Shown piece after piece: positions 44,531 through 53,754 of a DNA stretch of 60,248 nt (its first letter is position 1; each line of letters opens with the position of its first letter). The DNA lies in assembly GCA_964368965.1 (NCBI GenBank), contig CAYJDR010000010.1:1-60248 (forward strand). The letters run 5' to 3'. Position numbers and translations under genes: made by a program. Origin of the DNA: CAYJDR01 sp964368965 (GTDB lineage Bacteria; Chrysiogenota; Deferribacteres; Deferribacterales; Mucispirillaceae). Under the pieces are notes generated by a model, which was not told the DNA's origin, made no database searches, and saw only the letters and a list, made by a program, of their open reading frames with translations.

Positions 44531-45913
44531 CTAATTGCACAAGCTTTTATCCGTCGCCTTGTTATCTGTATTTATGCTAGAGCAACCTAGTATTGCGTAG
44601 AACAAATCGCCTGTTTTTAATATGGAGCTGATGTTGTTCGGCAGCCTGTTTTCAACGGTTTTATTAGATTGCCAAAAAATAGCTGATGTGTTTTCAAAAC
44701 CTTGCGTAGCTTCGCCACTAAGCGGCACGGCTACCAATGTTGCATCATGTGTGTCTAGCAGGTGGATTGTTTCATATAAGAAACCATCAATGAATGATGT
44801 ATAGTTAGCATAACTTTCGCCGTTTTCAAATGTGCTAGGGTATCTGCTTTCAACACTCTTTGGTGTGCCTTCGATGTTTATGATTATCAAGCCGTTTTTG
44901 TTCGCTTGCATGAACTCTTTCACTTTGTCTACAGCTAGAAACGGGTTAGGGAATACCGAGTTATCTATAAATGTATAATTATCAGCCTGGTGAGCATATT
45001 TATATGTGATAGAGTTGTTAGCTTTCAGCGAGTTGCTTATGTTTATCCACTCAGTAGGCACGTTTGCGTTTTTAAACGTATGCAAGAGCGATGTGTTATC
45101 ATAAGTTAAGAGGTGCTCAAGCTCAAGCACGGCTGGTGTTTGCTCATGCACATATTCTGCTGTTATTATGTTTTCATTATTTATAAGTGTGTTGTTGTCG
45201 GCTGTGAAAACAACGTCAGCGAACTTATCTAACAACACAACAACTGTGTATCTATCATCTTGCGTAGCTGTTGCTGTGATGCCTTGCGCCTCGTTATCAG
45301 CCACTAGCGAGTAGGCTTGCATCTTCGCATAGTCTTGCATACTTGTGAAAAATATATAAGGCATAGGGATATATGTAGGGAATTTATCTCTGATAAGGTT
45401 CACAGAGCCAAAACATAATATAAGCACAGCCGCAAACATCTGCCCCTTTCTAACGGTGATGTTATCATCTGTATACATGAGGCGGATAGCACCAACGGCG
45501 ATACCTGTCATAAACATAGCTATCACAAAAAACATTGAGCCAGTATTTGAAACGATATCAACAACAGCATTAGTGTTGAAAAACATAGGCGCGTTAAGCG
45601 GTGTGACATGCTCGCCCAGCTTCTCGCTATACATGTTTGATATTGTGCCTATATAAAATAGTAATGGCATTAAAATTACTGTCGCCCATTTGCTCAAAAA
45701 TATTACGAAAAATAACGGCAACACACATGATGCCGTAAGCAGTGTAGCAAGCGCGCTATCCTTGCCAGAGAGTTCCATAAGCGCTGTGTGTGGCGGTGTG
45801 AACATTGCTGAATATAATATCGCCGTGAATAATAGCAGCAGGTAAAATAACGCTGCTGGTTTATCCCAACTTGTTTTCGTAAATATGCGGTACTTTTGCA
45901 TGTTGTTTTGCAT
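44531..45913 (-). CDS. Divergent EptA-like membrane protein, probably inactive as a transferase
   Basis: The 460-residue protein has five hydrophobic helices in the first 165 residues, then a large soluble domain. This is the layout of phosphoethanolamine transferases of the EptA/alkaline phosphatase superfamily. Some landmarks remain, such as the Y-x-S/Y-x-N-Y-T-S-F-I-D-G-F segment before a beta strand near 385. But the metal-binding S-D-H-G-E-S of active enzymes appears as P-L-S-G-E-A, and the nucleophile motif near the start of the domain reads V-V-V-L-L-D-K-F. It is probably a degenerate or repurposed paralogue. The start at 45913 follows GAGGC. It lies directly upstream of the Pho box. 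Confidence 0.55.
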   Translation of the reverse strand: MQNNMQKYRIFTKTSWDKPAALFYLLLLFTAILYSAMFTPPHTALMELSGKDSALATLLTASCVLPLFFVIFLSKWATVILMPLLFYIGTISNMYSEKLGEHVTPLNAPMFFNTNAVVDIVSNTGSMFFVIAMFMTGIAVGAIRLMYTDDNITVRKGQMFAAVLILCFGSVNLIRDKFPTYIPMPYIFFTSMQDYAKMQAYSLVADNEAQGITATATQDDRYTVVVLLDKFADVVFTADNNTLINNENIITAEYVHEQTPAVLELEHLLTYDNTSLLHTFKNANVPTEWINISNSLKANNSITYKYAHQADNYTFIDNSVFPNPFLAVDKVKEFMQANKNGLIIINIEGTPKSVESRYPSTFENGESYANYTSFIDGFLYETIHLLDTHDATLVAVPLSGEATQGFENTSAIFWQSNKTVENRLPNNISSILKTGDLFYAILGCSSINTDNKATDKSLCN

Positions 45914-46332
45914 GTATGTTGCCTCGTTCAATCGTGATAAGCAAAGTTAGCACGATATCAGTTTTAATGAAAGAGAAATTTTTGCTCTCTGATGGATTAT
46001 AAAATAAGGCTAAAAGTAGCCATCTTGGCATAAAACTAGATTATGTAAAGCTAAAACGGCTATAAAATAAGCCATGAAAATAGAACAAGAGATGTGAAAA
46101 TTGTAAAAATTGAATATGTGCATTAAAAATGTATCTGATTTGCTTATAATGCCTTGTTTTAATCCCTTGTGGCTATATTTACGCTTATAAATAAAGATGA
46201 TAAACGGTGTTATATTTTTTGCATTTAGTGTAAGAAAACTCTTGAAAAACGTGTGATTTAGTGTTACATTAAATTATAAGGCAAATTAAAGCTTAAATAA
46301 TAACCAATCAAAATATTATTAAGGAGTGCGAT
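45914..46332. other. AT-rich divergent intergenic region
   Basis: These 419 bases hold the aspA promoter on the right and presumably the promoter of the EptA-like gene on the left. Two short similar hairpins, GGCTAAAAGTAGCC near 46010 and GGCTATAAAATAAGCC near 46060, occur after similar ATAAAATAAG stretches. No ORF or RNA gene is recognised. Confidence 0.6.
46242..46270 (+). promoter_or_regulatory. Promoter of aspA
   Basis: TTGAAA (46242-46247) and TACATT (46265-46270) have a 17-nt spacer. Confidence 0.65.
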
Positions 46333-47748
46333 ATGGCAAACTTTCGTATGGAACACGACTTTCTAGGAGATAAACAAGTACCGATAGATGCATACTACGG
46401 TGTGCAAACGTTGCGTGCAGTTGATAATTTTCCTATCACTGGCTATAGAATTCATCCTGTGTTGATCAAGTCGATGGCTATCGTTAAAAAAGCGGCAGCT
46501 ATTGCAAATAGAGATATTGGCGAGCTTGAGAAAGATAAAGCAGACGCTATTATCCAAGCAGCATCTGACGTTATACAAGGTACACTTGATGATAGTTTCC
46601 TTGTTGACCCTATCCAAGGTGGCGCTGGTACGTCTATTAATATGAACACGAACGAAGTTATCGCAAACAGAGCGCTTGAAATCATGGGGCACCCTAAAGG
46701 TAGCTATGATATCATCTCTCCAAACAACCACGTAAACATGGCGCAAAGCACAAACGATGCGTTCCCAACTGGTGCACATATTGCTATGGCTATGCTTCTG
46801 CAAGAGCTAATCATGACTATGAAATACATGCATGAAATGTTCATAAAGAAATCTATCGAGTTTGATGATGTTATTAAAATGGGGCGTACTCACCTGCAAG
46901 ATGCAGTACCTATCAGGCTTGGGCAAGAGTTTGCAGCTTATGCTAACGTTGTTAAGCGTGATATCAGCCGCTTATCGAACTGCTTAACACATTTATATGA
47001 AGTAAACATGGGCGCTACAGCTGTCGGCACTGGCTTGAACGCTGAGCCTGAATATATTAAGAATGTTATCAAAGATTTAGCTAAAATTACTGGCTTGCCT
47101 ATCGTTGGCGCTGATAACTTAGTTGATGGCACACAAAACTGTGACTCATACACAGAAGTATCTGGCATGTTGAAAGTTTGTATGATTAATATGTCTAAAA
47201 TTTGTAACGATTTACGCTTGATGGCATCTGGCCCAAGGGCTGGCTTAGCTGAGCTAAACTTGCCACCACGCCAACCTGGTTCATCTATCATGCCTGGCAA
47301 GGTTAACCCTGTTATGGCTGAGGTTATCAACCAGATAGCGTTCCAAGTTGCTGGTAACGATGTTACTGTTTCTATGGCTGTTGAAGCTGGCCAGTTTGAG
47401 TTGAACGTTATGGAGCCTGTGTTCGTATTCAACGTTTTACAGTCTATCACTATCATGAACAACGGCTTCAGAGTATTCACAGAGTACTTATTGAAAGACC
47501 TAACAGCAAACGCTGAACACATGAAAGAATACGTTGATAACTCTATCGGTATCATCACGGCGCTAAACCCACACGTTGGCTATGAAGCAGCATCGAAGCT
47601 AGCACGTGAGGCAGTTGCGACAGGCAAACCAATTAGGGAACTCATCTTGAGAGATAAGATTTTAACAGAAGAAGAAATCAACATTATATTAAACCCTAAG
47701 AACATGACATCACCTGGTATTTCTGGTGGCGAACTTAGAGGCAAGTAA
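46333..47748 (+). CDS. aspA: Aspartate ammonia-lyase (aspartase)
   Basis: It deaminates aspartate to fumarate, feeding fumarate respiration or the TCA cycle. The 471-residue protein has the lyase signature G-S-S-I-M-P-G-K-V-N-P near 317 containing the catalytic serine loop, G-G-A-G-T-S-I-N-M-N near 97, Q-S-T-N-D-A-F-P near 138 and G-R-T-H-L-Q-D-A near 185. The details favour aspartase over fumarase (Y-Y-G-V-Q-T-L-R-A, D-N-F-P-I-T-G, and G-G-A-G-T-S). AAGGAG precedes the ATG. It is monocistronic with its own terminator. Confidence 0.94.
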   Translation: MANFRMEHDFLGDKQVPIDAYYGVQTLRAVDNFPITGYRIHPVLIKSMAIVKKAAAIANRDIGELEKDKADAIIQAASDVIQGTLDDSFLVDPIQGGAGTSINMNTNEVIANRALEIMGHPKGSYDIISPNNHVNMAQSTNDAFPTGAHIAMAMLLQELIMTMKYMHEMFIKKSIEFDDVIKMGRTHLQDAVPIRLGQEFAAYANVVKRDISRLSNCLTHLYEVNMGATAVGTGLNAEPEYIKNVIKDLAKITGLPIVGADNLVDGTQNCDSYTEVSGMLKVCMINMSKICNDLRLMASGPRAGLAELNLPPRQPGSSIMPGKVNPVMAEVINQIAFQVAGNDVTVSMAVEAGQFELNVMEPVFVFNVLQSITIMNNGFRVFTEYLLKDLTANAEHMKEYVDNSIGIITALNPHVGYEAASKLAREAVATGKPIRELILRDKILTEEEINIILNPKNMTSPGISGGELRGK

Positions 47749-47775
47749 AACTTGTTTGAATAGAGTGAATTAAAT

Positions 47776-47810
47776 AACCCCTTAGTTTATATGGCTAAGG
47801 GGTTTTGTTT
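47776..47810 (+). terminator. Terminator of aspA
   Basis: AACCCCTTAG pairs perfectly with CTAAGGGGTT, followed by TTGTTT. Confidence 0.9.
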
Positions 47811-47894
47811 AAACTATTATAACTGGTTTGCCATGTTGCACTCGCAAAGACACACGAACGGTCATTGTGAGTTCAATTTATTGAACGTGGCAAT

Positions 47895-48443
47895 CTAATT
47901 TTTGTAGTTAGCTTTGATGTAGTCGATAACTTTGATAAATCCGCCACCAACTTCGTCGTATTTGAAGTGGTCGTCGGTTAAGTCTTCTAGCTTGAATACG
48001 GCGTTTTTCACGTCTTCAACCATCTTTTTGCGAGTATCAGCAGGGATGGCGTTAAGTCGCTCATCTTCAACAGTAGTGCGTACATTTTGCAGAAAATTTA
48101 TGATGTCAATATATAAATCCTCGTTGACGTCAAACACCGTAAACTCAGGGAACAACGCAATAAGCTCACGGAAAGCGTTTGCAAGTTCGTGCAGTTCAAG
48201 TTCGTCAAGTGCGTCGGCTATGTATGGCACAAGCTCTGCTTGTTGGCACACAAGCAACCACCAGCCATCACCCATCCAGTTGCCAATGGTGTTCATAGCC
48301 ACATGCGCTGTAAACAACTCTGGCGATACTTTTGTTTTTATAACGTCAAGCGTGCCAAGTTTCCATATCTTCTCAGATATTTCAACAAGCGCCATTTCAT
48401 CTAGGTTTTCAGTTGTAGTGAAATAGTCTTTTATAGTTAACAT
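47895..48443 (-). CDS. DMP19/DUF4375-like protein
   Basis: This 182-residue soluble protein has N-T-I-G-N-W-M-G-D-G-W near residue 55 and V-P-Y-I-A-D-A-L-D-E-L-E near 75, then F-R-E-L-I-A-L-F-P, a pattern I associate with DUF4375 (DMP19-like). A second helical half follows. The start at 48443 follows GAGG. Members occur in polymorphic toxin immunity or phage contexts, but no such partner is adjacent, so no function is assigned. It is convergent with aspA. Confidence 0.65.
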   Translation of the reverse strand: MLTIKDYFTTTENLDEMALVEISEKIWKLGTLDVIKTKVSPELFTAHVAMNTIGNWMGDGWWLLVCQQAELVPYIADALDELELHELANAFRELIALFPEFTVFDVNEDLYIDIINFLQNVRTTVEDERLNAIPADTRKKMVEDVKNAVFKLEDLTDDHFKYDEVGGGFIKVIDYIKANYKN

Positions 48444-48587
48444 ATTAAACCTCGTCAATTTTACTGATGATATCATATTGATTAAAAAGTATCAATGTTA
48501 AATAGTTGTAATATCTTAACAAATACTTGATTTAGTATAGCGTAAAGTATATTATTAGTTAATATAAGGTGCGTGAGGTGAGCAACA

Positions 48588-49079
48588 ATGAGTAACAGTA
48601 TTAAGTTTAAGTATCATCCGAATGTATTAAGCAATAAAATCGTTATGCATGAAAAGGGTGTTTGTGAAGTATGTGGCGACGAGGTTGAAGTGTATACCGA
48701 CCATATTTACGCGATTGATGATGCCGAGTGTATTTGCCTTGAGTGCGTTTCAAACGGTGAAGCGGCAGAGCATTTTGATGGCTCGTTTAATGACTTATTA
48801 AACCCGCTTGATGACGACGAGAAAAACGAGATTTTGGCAAAACGTACACCAGGTATTTCGTCATGGCAAGAGATTGAGTGGGTGAAATGTTGTAACGATT
48901 ATTGCCAATATATTGAAAACGTAGGCACGAAAGAGCTTGAAGAAAAAGGGCTTTTAGAGCTGTTAGACGAGTTCCCACAAGTCATAAAAGACAACATGCA
49001 TAAAGATGGCGATTGCACAGGGCATCTGTTTTATTGCCCAATATGTAGCAAACATTACCTCGTGAACGACGCAAGTTAA
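48588..49079 (+). CDS. CbrC / UPF0167 family protein
   Basis: The 163-residue protein matches the CbrC family: F-K-Y-H-P-N-V near the start, C-x-x-C at 25-28 (C-E-V-C), C-x-x-C at 50-53, the core P-G-I-S-S-W-Q-E-I-E-W near 90, C-C-N-D-Y-C-Q-Y and a final C-P-I-C near 152. The cysteine pairs suggest zinc binding. Members are linked to colicin E2 tolerance in E. coli, but the biochemical role is unknown. It is monocistronic. Confidence 0.85.
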   Translation: MSNSIKFKYHPNVLSNKIVMHEKGVCEVCGDEVEVYTDHIYAIDDAECICLECVSNGEAAEHFDGSFNDLLNPLDDDEKNEILAKRTPGISSWQEIEWVKCCNDYCQYIENVGTKELEEKGLLELLDEFPQVIKDNMHKDGDCTGHLFYCPICSKHYLVNDAS

Positions 49080-49091
49080 TCAAATAAAAAA

Positions 49092-49110
49092 GGGCTACTC
49101 AATGTAGCCC
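49092..49110. terminator. Bidirectional terminator
   Basis: GGGCTA and TAGCCC with A-rich left and right sides, between convergent genes. Confidence 0.85.
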
Positions 49111-49115
49111 AAAAT

Positions 49116-49646
49116 TTATCTCACTTCGTATACTAAATCAACCATTCCGTTATAGCTTTCTGTAGATTTCAACTTCAACGGGATAGTTTTATCAGCCGTA
49201 AATAGTTTTATTCCGCCACCTAAAATTATAGGTATAACCGCTATGTGGTAGATGTCTATCAAGTTTTGCTCTATCAGTTGGTTAGCTATGTTTGCGCCAC
49301 CACATATCCATATATCCTTGCCGTCTTGTTGCTTCAACTCGCGTATTAAGTCGCCTAAGTCGCCGTTAGTGATGATGATTTCATCGTTGTCGCTCTTGAT
49401 ATCTCTGCTTGTTAATACATATGTTGTTTTGCCCGCGTATACCCAATTATCAGGTGATAGTTCCGTTACTATCTGGTTATATGTGCTGTAGCCTAAAATA
49501 ACCGTATCGATACTTTCAATAAATGTTGGGTAGCTACCCATGTTGTCGCTGTCGCTACCGTCGCCAGTTAGCCATGCAACGCCGTTTTCCCTATCTGCAA
49601 TGTAGCCATCTAAACTGTTTGCAATAAATAATACAACTTTACGCAT
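49116..49646 (-). CDS. Dihydrofolate reductase-fold protein (RibD C-terminal family)
   Basis: The 176-residue protein has the family marks M-R-K-V-V-L-F-I-A-N-S-L-D-G-Y-I-A-D, L-G-Y-S-T-Y near 52, K-D-I-W-I-C-G-G-A-N near 110 (NADPH-binding glycines) and I-P-I-I-L-G-G-G-I-K-L-F near 138. Proteins like YyaP and YwjB share this layout, with unknown substrates. It is a probable NADPH-dependent reductase but not the essential folate enzyme. Confidence 0.85.
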   Translation of the reverse strand: MRKVVLFIANSLDGYIADRENGVAWLTGDGSDSDNMGSYPTFIESIDTVILGYSTYNQIVTELSPDNWVYAGKTTYVLTSRDIKSDNDEIIITNGDLGDLIRELKQQDGKDIWICGGANIANQLIEQNLIDIYHIAVIPIILGGGIKLFTADKTIPLKLKSTESYNGMVDLVYEVR

Positions 49647-49660
49647 ATTTCACCTCGCAT

Positions 49661-49691
49661 AGTAAAAAACCGCTACATTATATAGCGGTTT
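49661..49691 (-). terminator. Terminator of the metal ATPase operon
   Basis: AAACCGCTA and TAGCGGTTT form the stem. On the minus strand it is followed by TTTTTT. Confidence 0.85.
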
Positions 49692-49700
49692 AGATAATAG

Positions 49701-50120
49701 TTAGAAACTTTTTTTACGGTCAACCATATGTTTAATTGAAAGCGCTGTGAACGCCACACCAGCGATAGCGTGTAGCCTTCTGCCGAAGAATAGCGAGCCA
49801 ACAGTTAAACCAAATGTAGCTGTGAGCATTGCTAGTTCCTTTTTTCTATCAAGGATTTTCGCGCATTTTTTAATAGGTGAGCTTGGCACTTCGCTTTCGC
49901 CAAACATAGCCTGCATCATGCTTGCGATGCCTTGCAACGATTCTTCGTCGATTTGTGCTGTATCATATGTCACTAGCACGCTACCTGTTTTCAAGTTAGG
50001 TGTTATGCTTGTGATGCCATCAACTGTGCCAGCCAGTCCTAGCAATGTGTCGATATTTTCTTGTGATTTTAGAGCGTCGTTTCTGAGCCTAACTCTACCT
50101 GGTATATAGCTTACGATCAT
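49701..50120 (-). CDS. HMA-like small membrane protein
   Basis: The 139-residue product begins with Y-I-P-G-R-V-R-L-R, then a ferredoxin-like domain of about 70 residues resembling heavy-metal-associated domains but lacking the C-x-x-C metal site. A basic stretch (D-R-K-K-E) and one or two hydrophobic segments follow. The same I-P-G-R-V-R-L-R motif occurs near the N-terminus of the ATPase next door. Its start overlaps the ATPase stop by 4 nt (ATGA). It is probably an accessory subunit or regulatory domain of the transporter. Confidence 0.8.
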   Translation of the reverse strand: MIVSYIPGRVRLRNDALKSQENIDTLLGLAGTVDGITSITPNLKTGSVLVTYDTAQIDEESLQGIASMMQAMFGESEVPSSPIKKCAKILDRKKELAMLTATFGLTVGSLFFGRRLHAIAGVAFTALSIKHMVDRKKSF

Positions 50121-52297
50121 TTTATCTCCTTGTTTTCGAGCTTAAACGGCTTCAAGCTACCCATTGATAGCGCCGCAGTAGTTGTGTTGTGCAACATTGC
50201 AGACATAGTAGGCCTAATAACGCCAAACAAGCCGCCAACGAGGAACGCAGTGTTCCAGCCGACAGATTGCCAGAAGCTTTTCTTTATCCTTGCTAATGAT
50301 TGGCGAGAGATTTCCCTTGCGACCAATAGCCCAGATAGTTCGCCGTTCATCAATACGATATCGGCTATTTCTCTAGCGATGTCAGCGCCTTCAACCATTG
50401 CTATACCGACGTTTGCTGCCGATAGTGCTGGCGAGTCGTTTATGCCGTCGCCAACCATAACAACAGTATGGCCTTGCTTTTTCAACTTTTCGATATATTT
50501 TGCTTTGTCTTCAGGCAGTAAGCGTGATTTATACGTTTTAATGCCTAGTTGTTTAGCGATGCTAGCTGCTGTTTTGTCAGAGTCACCAGTGAGCATGACA
50601 ACTTTTTTAATGCCGTCTGCTTTTAGCGCTTTGATAACTTGTTTAGCATCTTCACGGATAGTATCTTCGATGAAGATAGCGCCCTCAACTTTATCACCCA
50701 TTGCGAAATAGAGTGCGGAAAGTCCTTTAGATGTTCTTTCCTCGATTTTTTCTTTATCAGCGTCGCTCAGTGATTTATGTTCGTCTTCTAAAACGAAGTG
50801 TTCGCTACCGATAAGGATTTTTTCATCGTTCCATGTTGATGCAATACCGTGCGCTACGATGTAGTCGACTTGTGTATGTTCTTCTTGGTGGTGCAGGTCA
50901 CGCTCTTCTGCTGCCCTAACAACAGCTTGCCCAACAGGGTGTGCGAAGTGTTCCTCTAGGCATGCAGATAGTTTTAGTATCTCGTTTTCGCTTTTGTCGC
51001 CGAAGCTAACCACTTCAACAACAGTAGGCTTTGCTTGCGTGAGTGTGCCAGTTTTATCGAACACTACAACATCAGCCGTAGCGATAGCCTCCATAAACTT
51101 GCCGCCTTTAATCAATACGCCATGTTCAGTCGCTTGCCTCATACCTGTGAAGATAGAGAGCGGAGTCGCCAACTTGATAGCGCAAGAATAGTCAACAAGC
51201 AGCACAGAGCTAGCCTTCATGACGTTGCGTGTAAGTGCATAAACGATACCACAAAGTGCAAAGTTGTAAGGTACGATAGCATCAGATAAGTTTTCATACT
51301 TACTTTGGATAGAAGCTTTCGCCGTTTCCGACTCTTCAATAGTGTTTAGTATAGCGTTAATGCGTGTGTTGCTACCAACTTTAGTAACTTTGATAACAAG
51401 CGTGCCATCCTCAAGCACTGTGCCAGCGTAGACAGTAGCGCCAGATGTTCTGTGAACAGGGATAGACTCGCCTGTCATGCTTGCTTGGTTTACAAGCCCG
51501 TCGCCTTCAACAACTGTGCCATCAACAGGAATGATAGAGCCTGAATAAACGACGATGTTGTCGCCTTCTTCGATAGTGTTGAACGGAACTTGGATATCTA
51601 TATCATCACGGCGTATCCATACCTTATCTAGCTTGATAGCTAAACTATCGGCAAGGTTTGCGCGTGATTTTTTACGTGTCCAATCTGCTAGGAATTCGCC
51701 TAGCGCAAAGAAAAATACGATTGAGCCAAGTGTTCTAAAGTCCCTCGTCAATATGCAAACAGCAACGGCAGCACCGTCGAGTGCATCAAGGTTAAGTTTG
51801 CCCGTGAATATTGCTTTTATGCCACTTAATAAGTACTTCACAGATGACATAAGCGCATGCGAAGTGCGGTATGCAGCAGGCATAAATTGGCTAAAAACTT
51901 TGTGAGGGATAGGGTTTCGCACGCTTTCCACAACTTCAACAACATTGCTTTCACATTGCGAGTTTAGCACTAGTTGAGTGAGGTCGTTATTTGCGGCGAA
52001 GTCGAGGCTTTTTTCGATAAAAGCGTTATATAGTTCAATAGCAGATTGCCTTGAGCCATATATAATGAGTATGCTGCCAGTTTTTTCAGATATTGAGATG
52101 AACGCATCTGTCAAACTAGGGCAGATATCAAGCAGAAATATAGACGCAACAGTATCTTCAACAAACTTAGCCTTTGGCCTAAGCCTTACGCGCCCAGGGA
52201 TATTGTGCACAACTTCATATTGAGCAATGAAGTGTTCTTTTGCTAAAAAGCTAGGCTCATCAATAAGCCTAGCTGTAAAATTTTTATAAGATGCCAT
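50117..52297 (-). CDS. P1B-type metal-transporting ATPase, CtpC-like
   Basis: The 726-residue protein has an N-terminal HMA-like domain without C-x-x-C (I-P-G-R-V-R-L-R-P), the actuator T-G-E-S, the membrane motif D-Y-S-C-A-I-K-L-A-T-P in place of the usual C-P-C, the phosphorylation site D-K-T-G-T-L-T, and G-D-G-I-N-D-S-P. The D-Y-S-C membrane motif fits CtpC-type ATPases, reported for manganese or zinc export and metal loading of secreted proteins. Metal specificity here is inferred. It is the second gene of a three-gene operon. Confidence 0.88.
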   Translation of the reverse strand: MASYKNFTARLIDEPSFLAKEHFIAQYEVVHNIPGRVRLRPKAKFVEDTVASIFLLDICPSLTDAFISISEKTGSILIIYGSRQSAIELYNAFIEKSLDFAANNDLTQLVLNSQCESNVVEVVESVRNPIPHKVFSQFMPAAYRTSHALMSSVKYLLSGIKAIFTGKLNLDALDGAAVAVCILTRDFRTLGSIVFFFALGEFLADWTRKKSRANLADSLAIKLDKVWIRRDDIDIQVPFNTIEEGDNIVVYSGSIIPVDGTVVEGDGLVNQASMTGESIPVHRTSGATVYAGTVLEDGTLVIKVTKVGSNTRINAILNTIEESETAKASIQSKYENLSDAIVPYNFALCGIVYALTRNVMKASSVLLVDYSCAIKLATPLSIFTGMRQATEHGVLIKGGKFMEAIATADVVVFDKTGTLTQAKPTVVEVVSFGDKSENEILKLSACLEEHFAHPVGQAVVRAAEERDLHHQEEHTQVDYIVAHGIASTWNDEKILIGSEHFVLEDEHKSLSDADKEKIEERTSKGLSALYFAMGDKVEGAIFIEDTIREDAKQVIKALKADGIKKVVMLTGDSDKTAASIAKQLGIKTYKSRLLPEDKAKYIEKLKKQGHTVVMVGDGINDSPALSAANVGIAMVEGADIAREIADIVLMNGELSGLLVAREISRQSLARIKKSFWQSVGWNTAFLVGGLFGVIRPTMSAMLHNTTTAALSMGSLKPFKLENKEIK

Positions 52298-52311
52298 AAT
52301 TTAACACGTAG

Positions 52312-52557
52312 TTAAGCGTTATCTGCTGCTTTACGTTGTTCTTTAGCATGCTTAGCTTCTGCTGCGATATCGTCAAGGCTTTCTTTAGCCGTTTCAATAA
52401 GAGTAGATGCTTTATCTTTAAGATCCATACCTTTGCTAACAGCATTAGTAAGCGCTCTTTTAGCCTCTTCCGAGTTTTTAGATGCAAATAAAACTGCAGC
52501 AGCACCAACTACCGCACCAGCACCAAACCATATTGCACATCTTGCCCAGTTACCCAT
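52312..52557 (-). CDS. YtxH-like small membrane protein
   Basis: The 81-residue protein has one hydrophobic helix at about 8-25 with small residues (G-A-G-A-V-V-G-A-A-A), then a charged coiled-coil-like tail rich in K, E and A. The ATG at 52557 follows AGGAGG. It leads the metal ATPase operon. YtxH-type proteins are membrane-anchored and poorly characterised. Conserved linkage with D-Y-S-C type ATPases would suggest a support role. Confidence 0.8.
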   Translation of the reverse strand: MGNWARCAIWFGAGAVVGAAAVLFASKNSEEAKRALTNAVSKGMDLKDKASTLIETAKESLDDIAAEAKHAKEQRKAADNA

Positions 52558-52595
52558 ATGTAACCTCCTGTATAAAATAAACTACTGTATCCCAC

Positions 52596-52623
52596 AATAT
52601 ATATCAAAATAAAAAAATGTCAA
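52596..52623 (-). promoter_or_regulatory. Promoter of the metal ATPase operon
   Basis: Minus-strand TTGACA (52618-52623) and TATATT (52596-52601) have a 16-nt spacer. Confidence 0.7.
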
Positions 52624-52749
52624 GTTTTTTAGTTATATATCGCTAACCATCTTTTAGAAATAATTTTACTTGTAATTAATGCTGTAAATATGTTATCTTA
52701 TAAGCAATATTGATGAAAGTGTGAAAATATATAGATACGAGGTTGTCGT

Positions 52750-53733
52750 ATGGAAGCTTTTAAGAGCTTTATTGTTTCTGAAGAAAACGGTACTTATGTC
52801 GGTAAGATTGACGTTGTTGATACAGCAAGCCTGAAGCATGGCGATGTCTTGATTAAGGTTATGTATTCATCACTTAACTACATTGATGCACTTGCGTTTG
52901 CAGGCGATAAGGCGCTTTACAGTAAGTATCCTATCACGCCTGGCATAGATGTTGCAGGTGTTGTTGTTGAGTCTAGTTCGCCATCATTCAAAGAGGGCGA
53001 TGAAGTGCTTGCAACAGGCGCTGGCATTGGCATTACGTCGGCTGGTGGCTTCGGTGGGTATGTTCGCACAAGTGCAACAAACATCATATCGCTTCCAACT
53101 GGCTTATCATTGAAAGAAGCCATGATATTAGGCACAGAAGGGCTTGCTTCGGCTATCGCAGTTGCAAACTTGAAGGCCTTCACAGGCATAAAGCCAGGCT
53201 CAGAAAAACCTATATTAGTGACAGGTGCAAAATATGGCACAGGGCTTTTTGCAGCTAGGATATTAGTGAACTTAGGCTACATTGTCGACGCAGTATCATA
53301 CGATAACGAAGCGTGCGACTTCTTAAAAGATGTAGGTGTCAGGCACTTATTGACAGCGCAAGAGTTTGTTTCAAGTTGCGACCGCAGCTATGAGGCAGTT
53401 ATCGACACTATTGGTGGCGACGTGCTAAGCAAAGCAATCAGCTTGCTTGAATATGCTGGCACGGCTGTTGTTTGTGGCTATAATCCAGTTGCTAAGTTTT
53501 CGTCGCCGACATCTCCGTTTGCACTAAAGGGCATCAACCTACTTGGTGTTGACGCCGTTAATTGCGATATCAAAACTAAGGCGAACGCATGGAATATGCT
53601 TTCAGGCGATTGGTTTATGAAAGCGTTGCCACTTTTCGGCAGCGAGATATCTATGTCAGAGATACCAGAATATGCAAAAAGAATACTAGCTTACGATATC
53701 AAAGGGCGTGTAGTTATTAACCATGCGTTATAG
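52750..53733 (+). CDS. YhdH/AcuI-type quinone oxidoreductase (MDR family)
   Basis: The 327-residue protein has H-G-D-V-L-I-K-V-M-Y-S-S-L-N-Y near 30, the P-G-I-D-V-A-G-V-V motif near 65, G-D-E-V-L-A-T-G near 83, and V-T-G-A-x-x-G-T-G near 160 as the NADPH site (the usual G-G-V-G is Y-G-T-G). No catalytic zinc ligands are evident. Relatives reduce acryloyl-CoA to propionyl-CoA, so that reaction is plausible but unproven. It is followed after 21 nt by an exported protein gene. Confidence 0.85.
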   Translation: MEAFKSFIVSEENGTYVGKIDVVDTASLKHGDVLIKVMYSSLNYIDALAFAGDKALYSKYPITPGIDVAGVVVESSSPSFKEGDEVLATGAGIGITSAGGFGGYVRTSATNIISLPTGLSLKEAMILGTEGLASAIAVANLKAFTGIKPGSEKPILVTGAKYGTGLFAARILVNLGYIVDAVSYDNEACDFLKDVGVRHLLTAQEFVSSCDRSYEAVIDTIGGDVLSKAISLLEYAGTAVVCGYNPVAKFSSPTSPFALKGINLLGVDAVNCDIKTKANAWNMLSGDWFMKALPLFGSEISMSEIPEYAKRILAYDIKGRVVINHAL

Positions 53734-53754
53734 TATAGCTCGAGCAGGTTAAAT

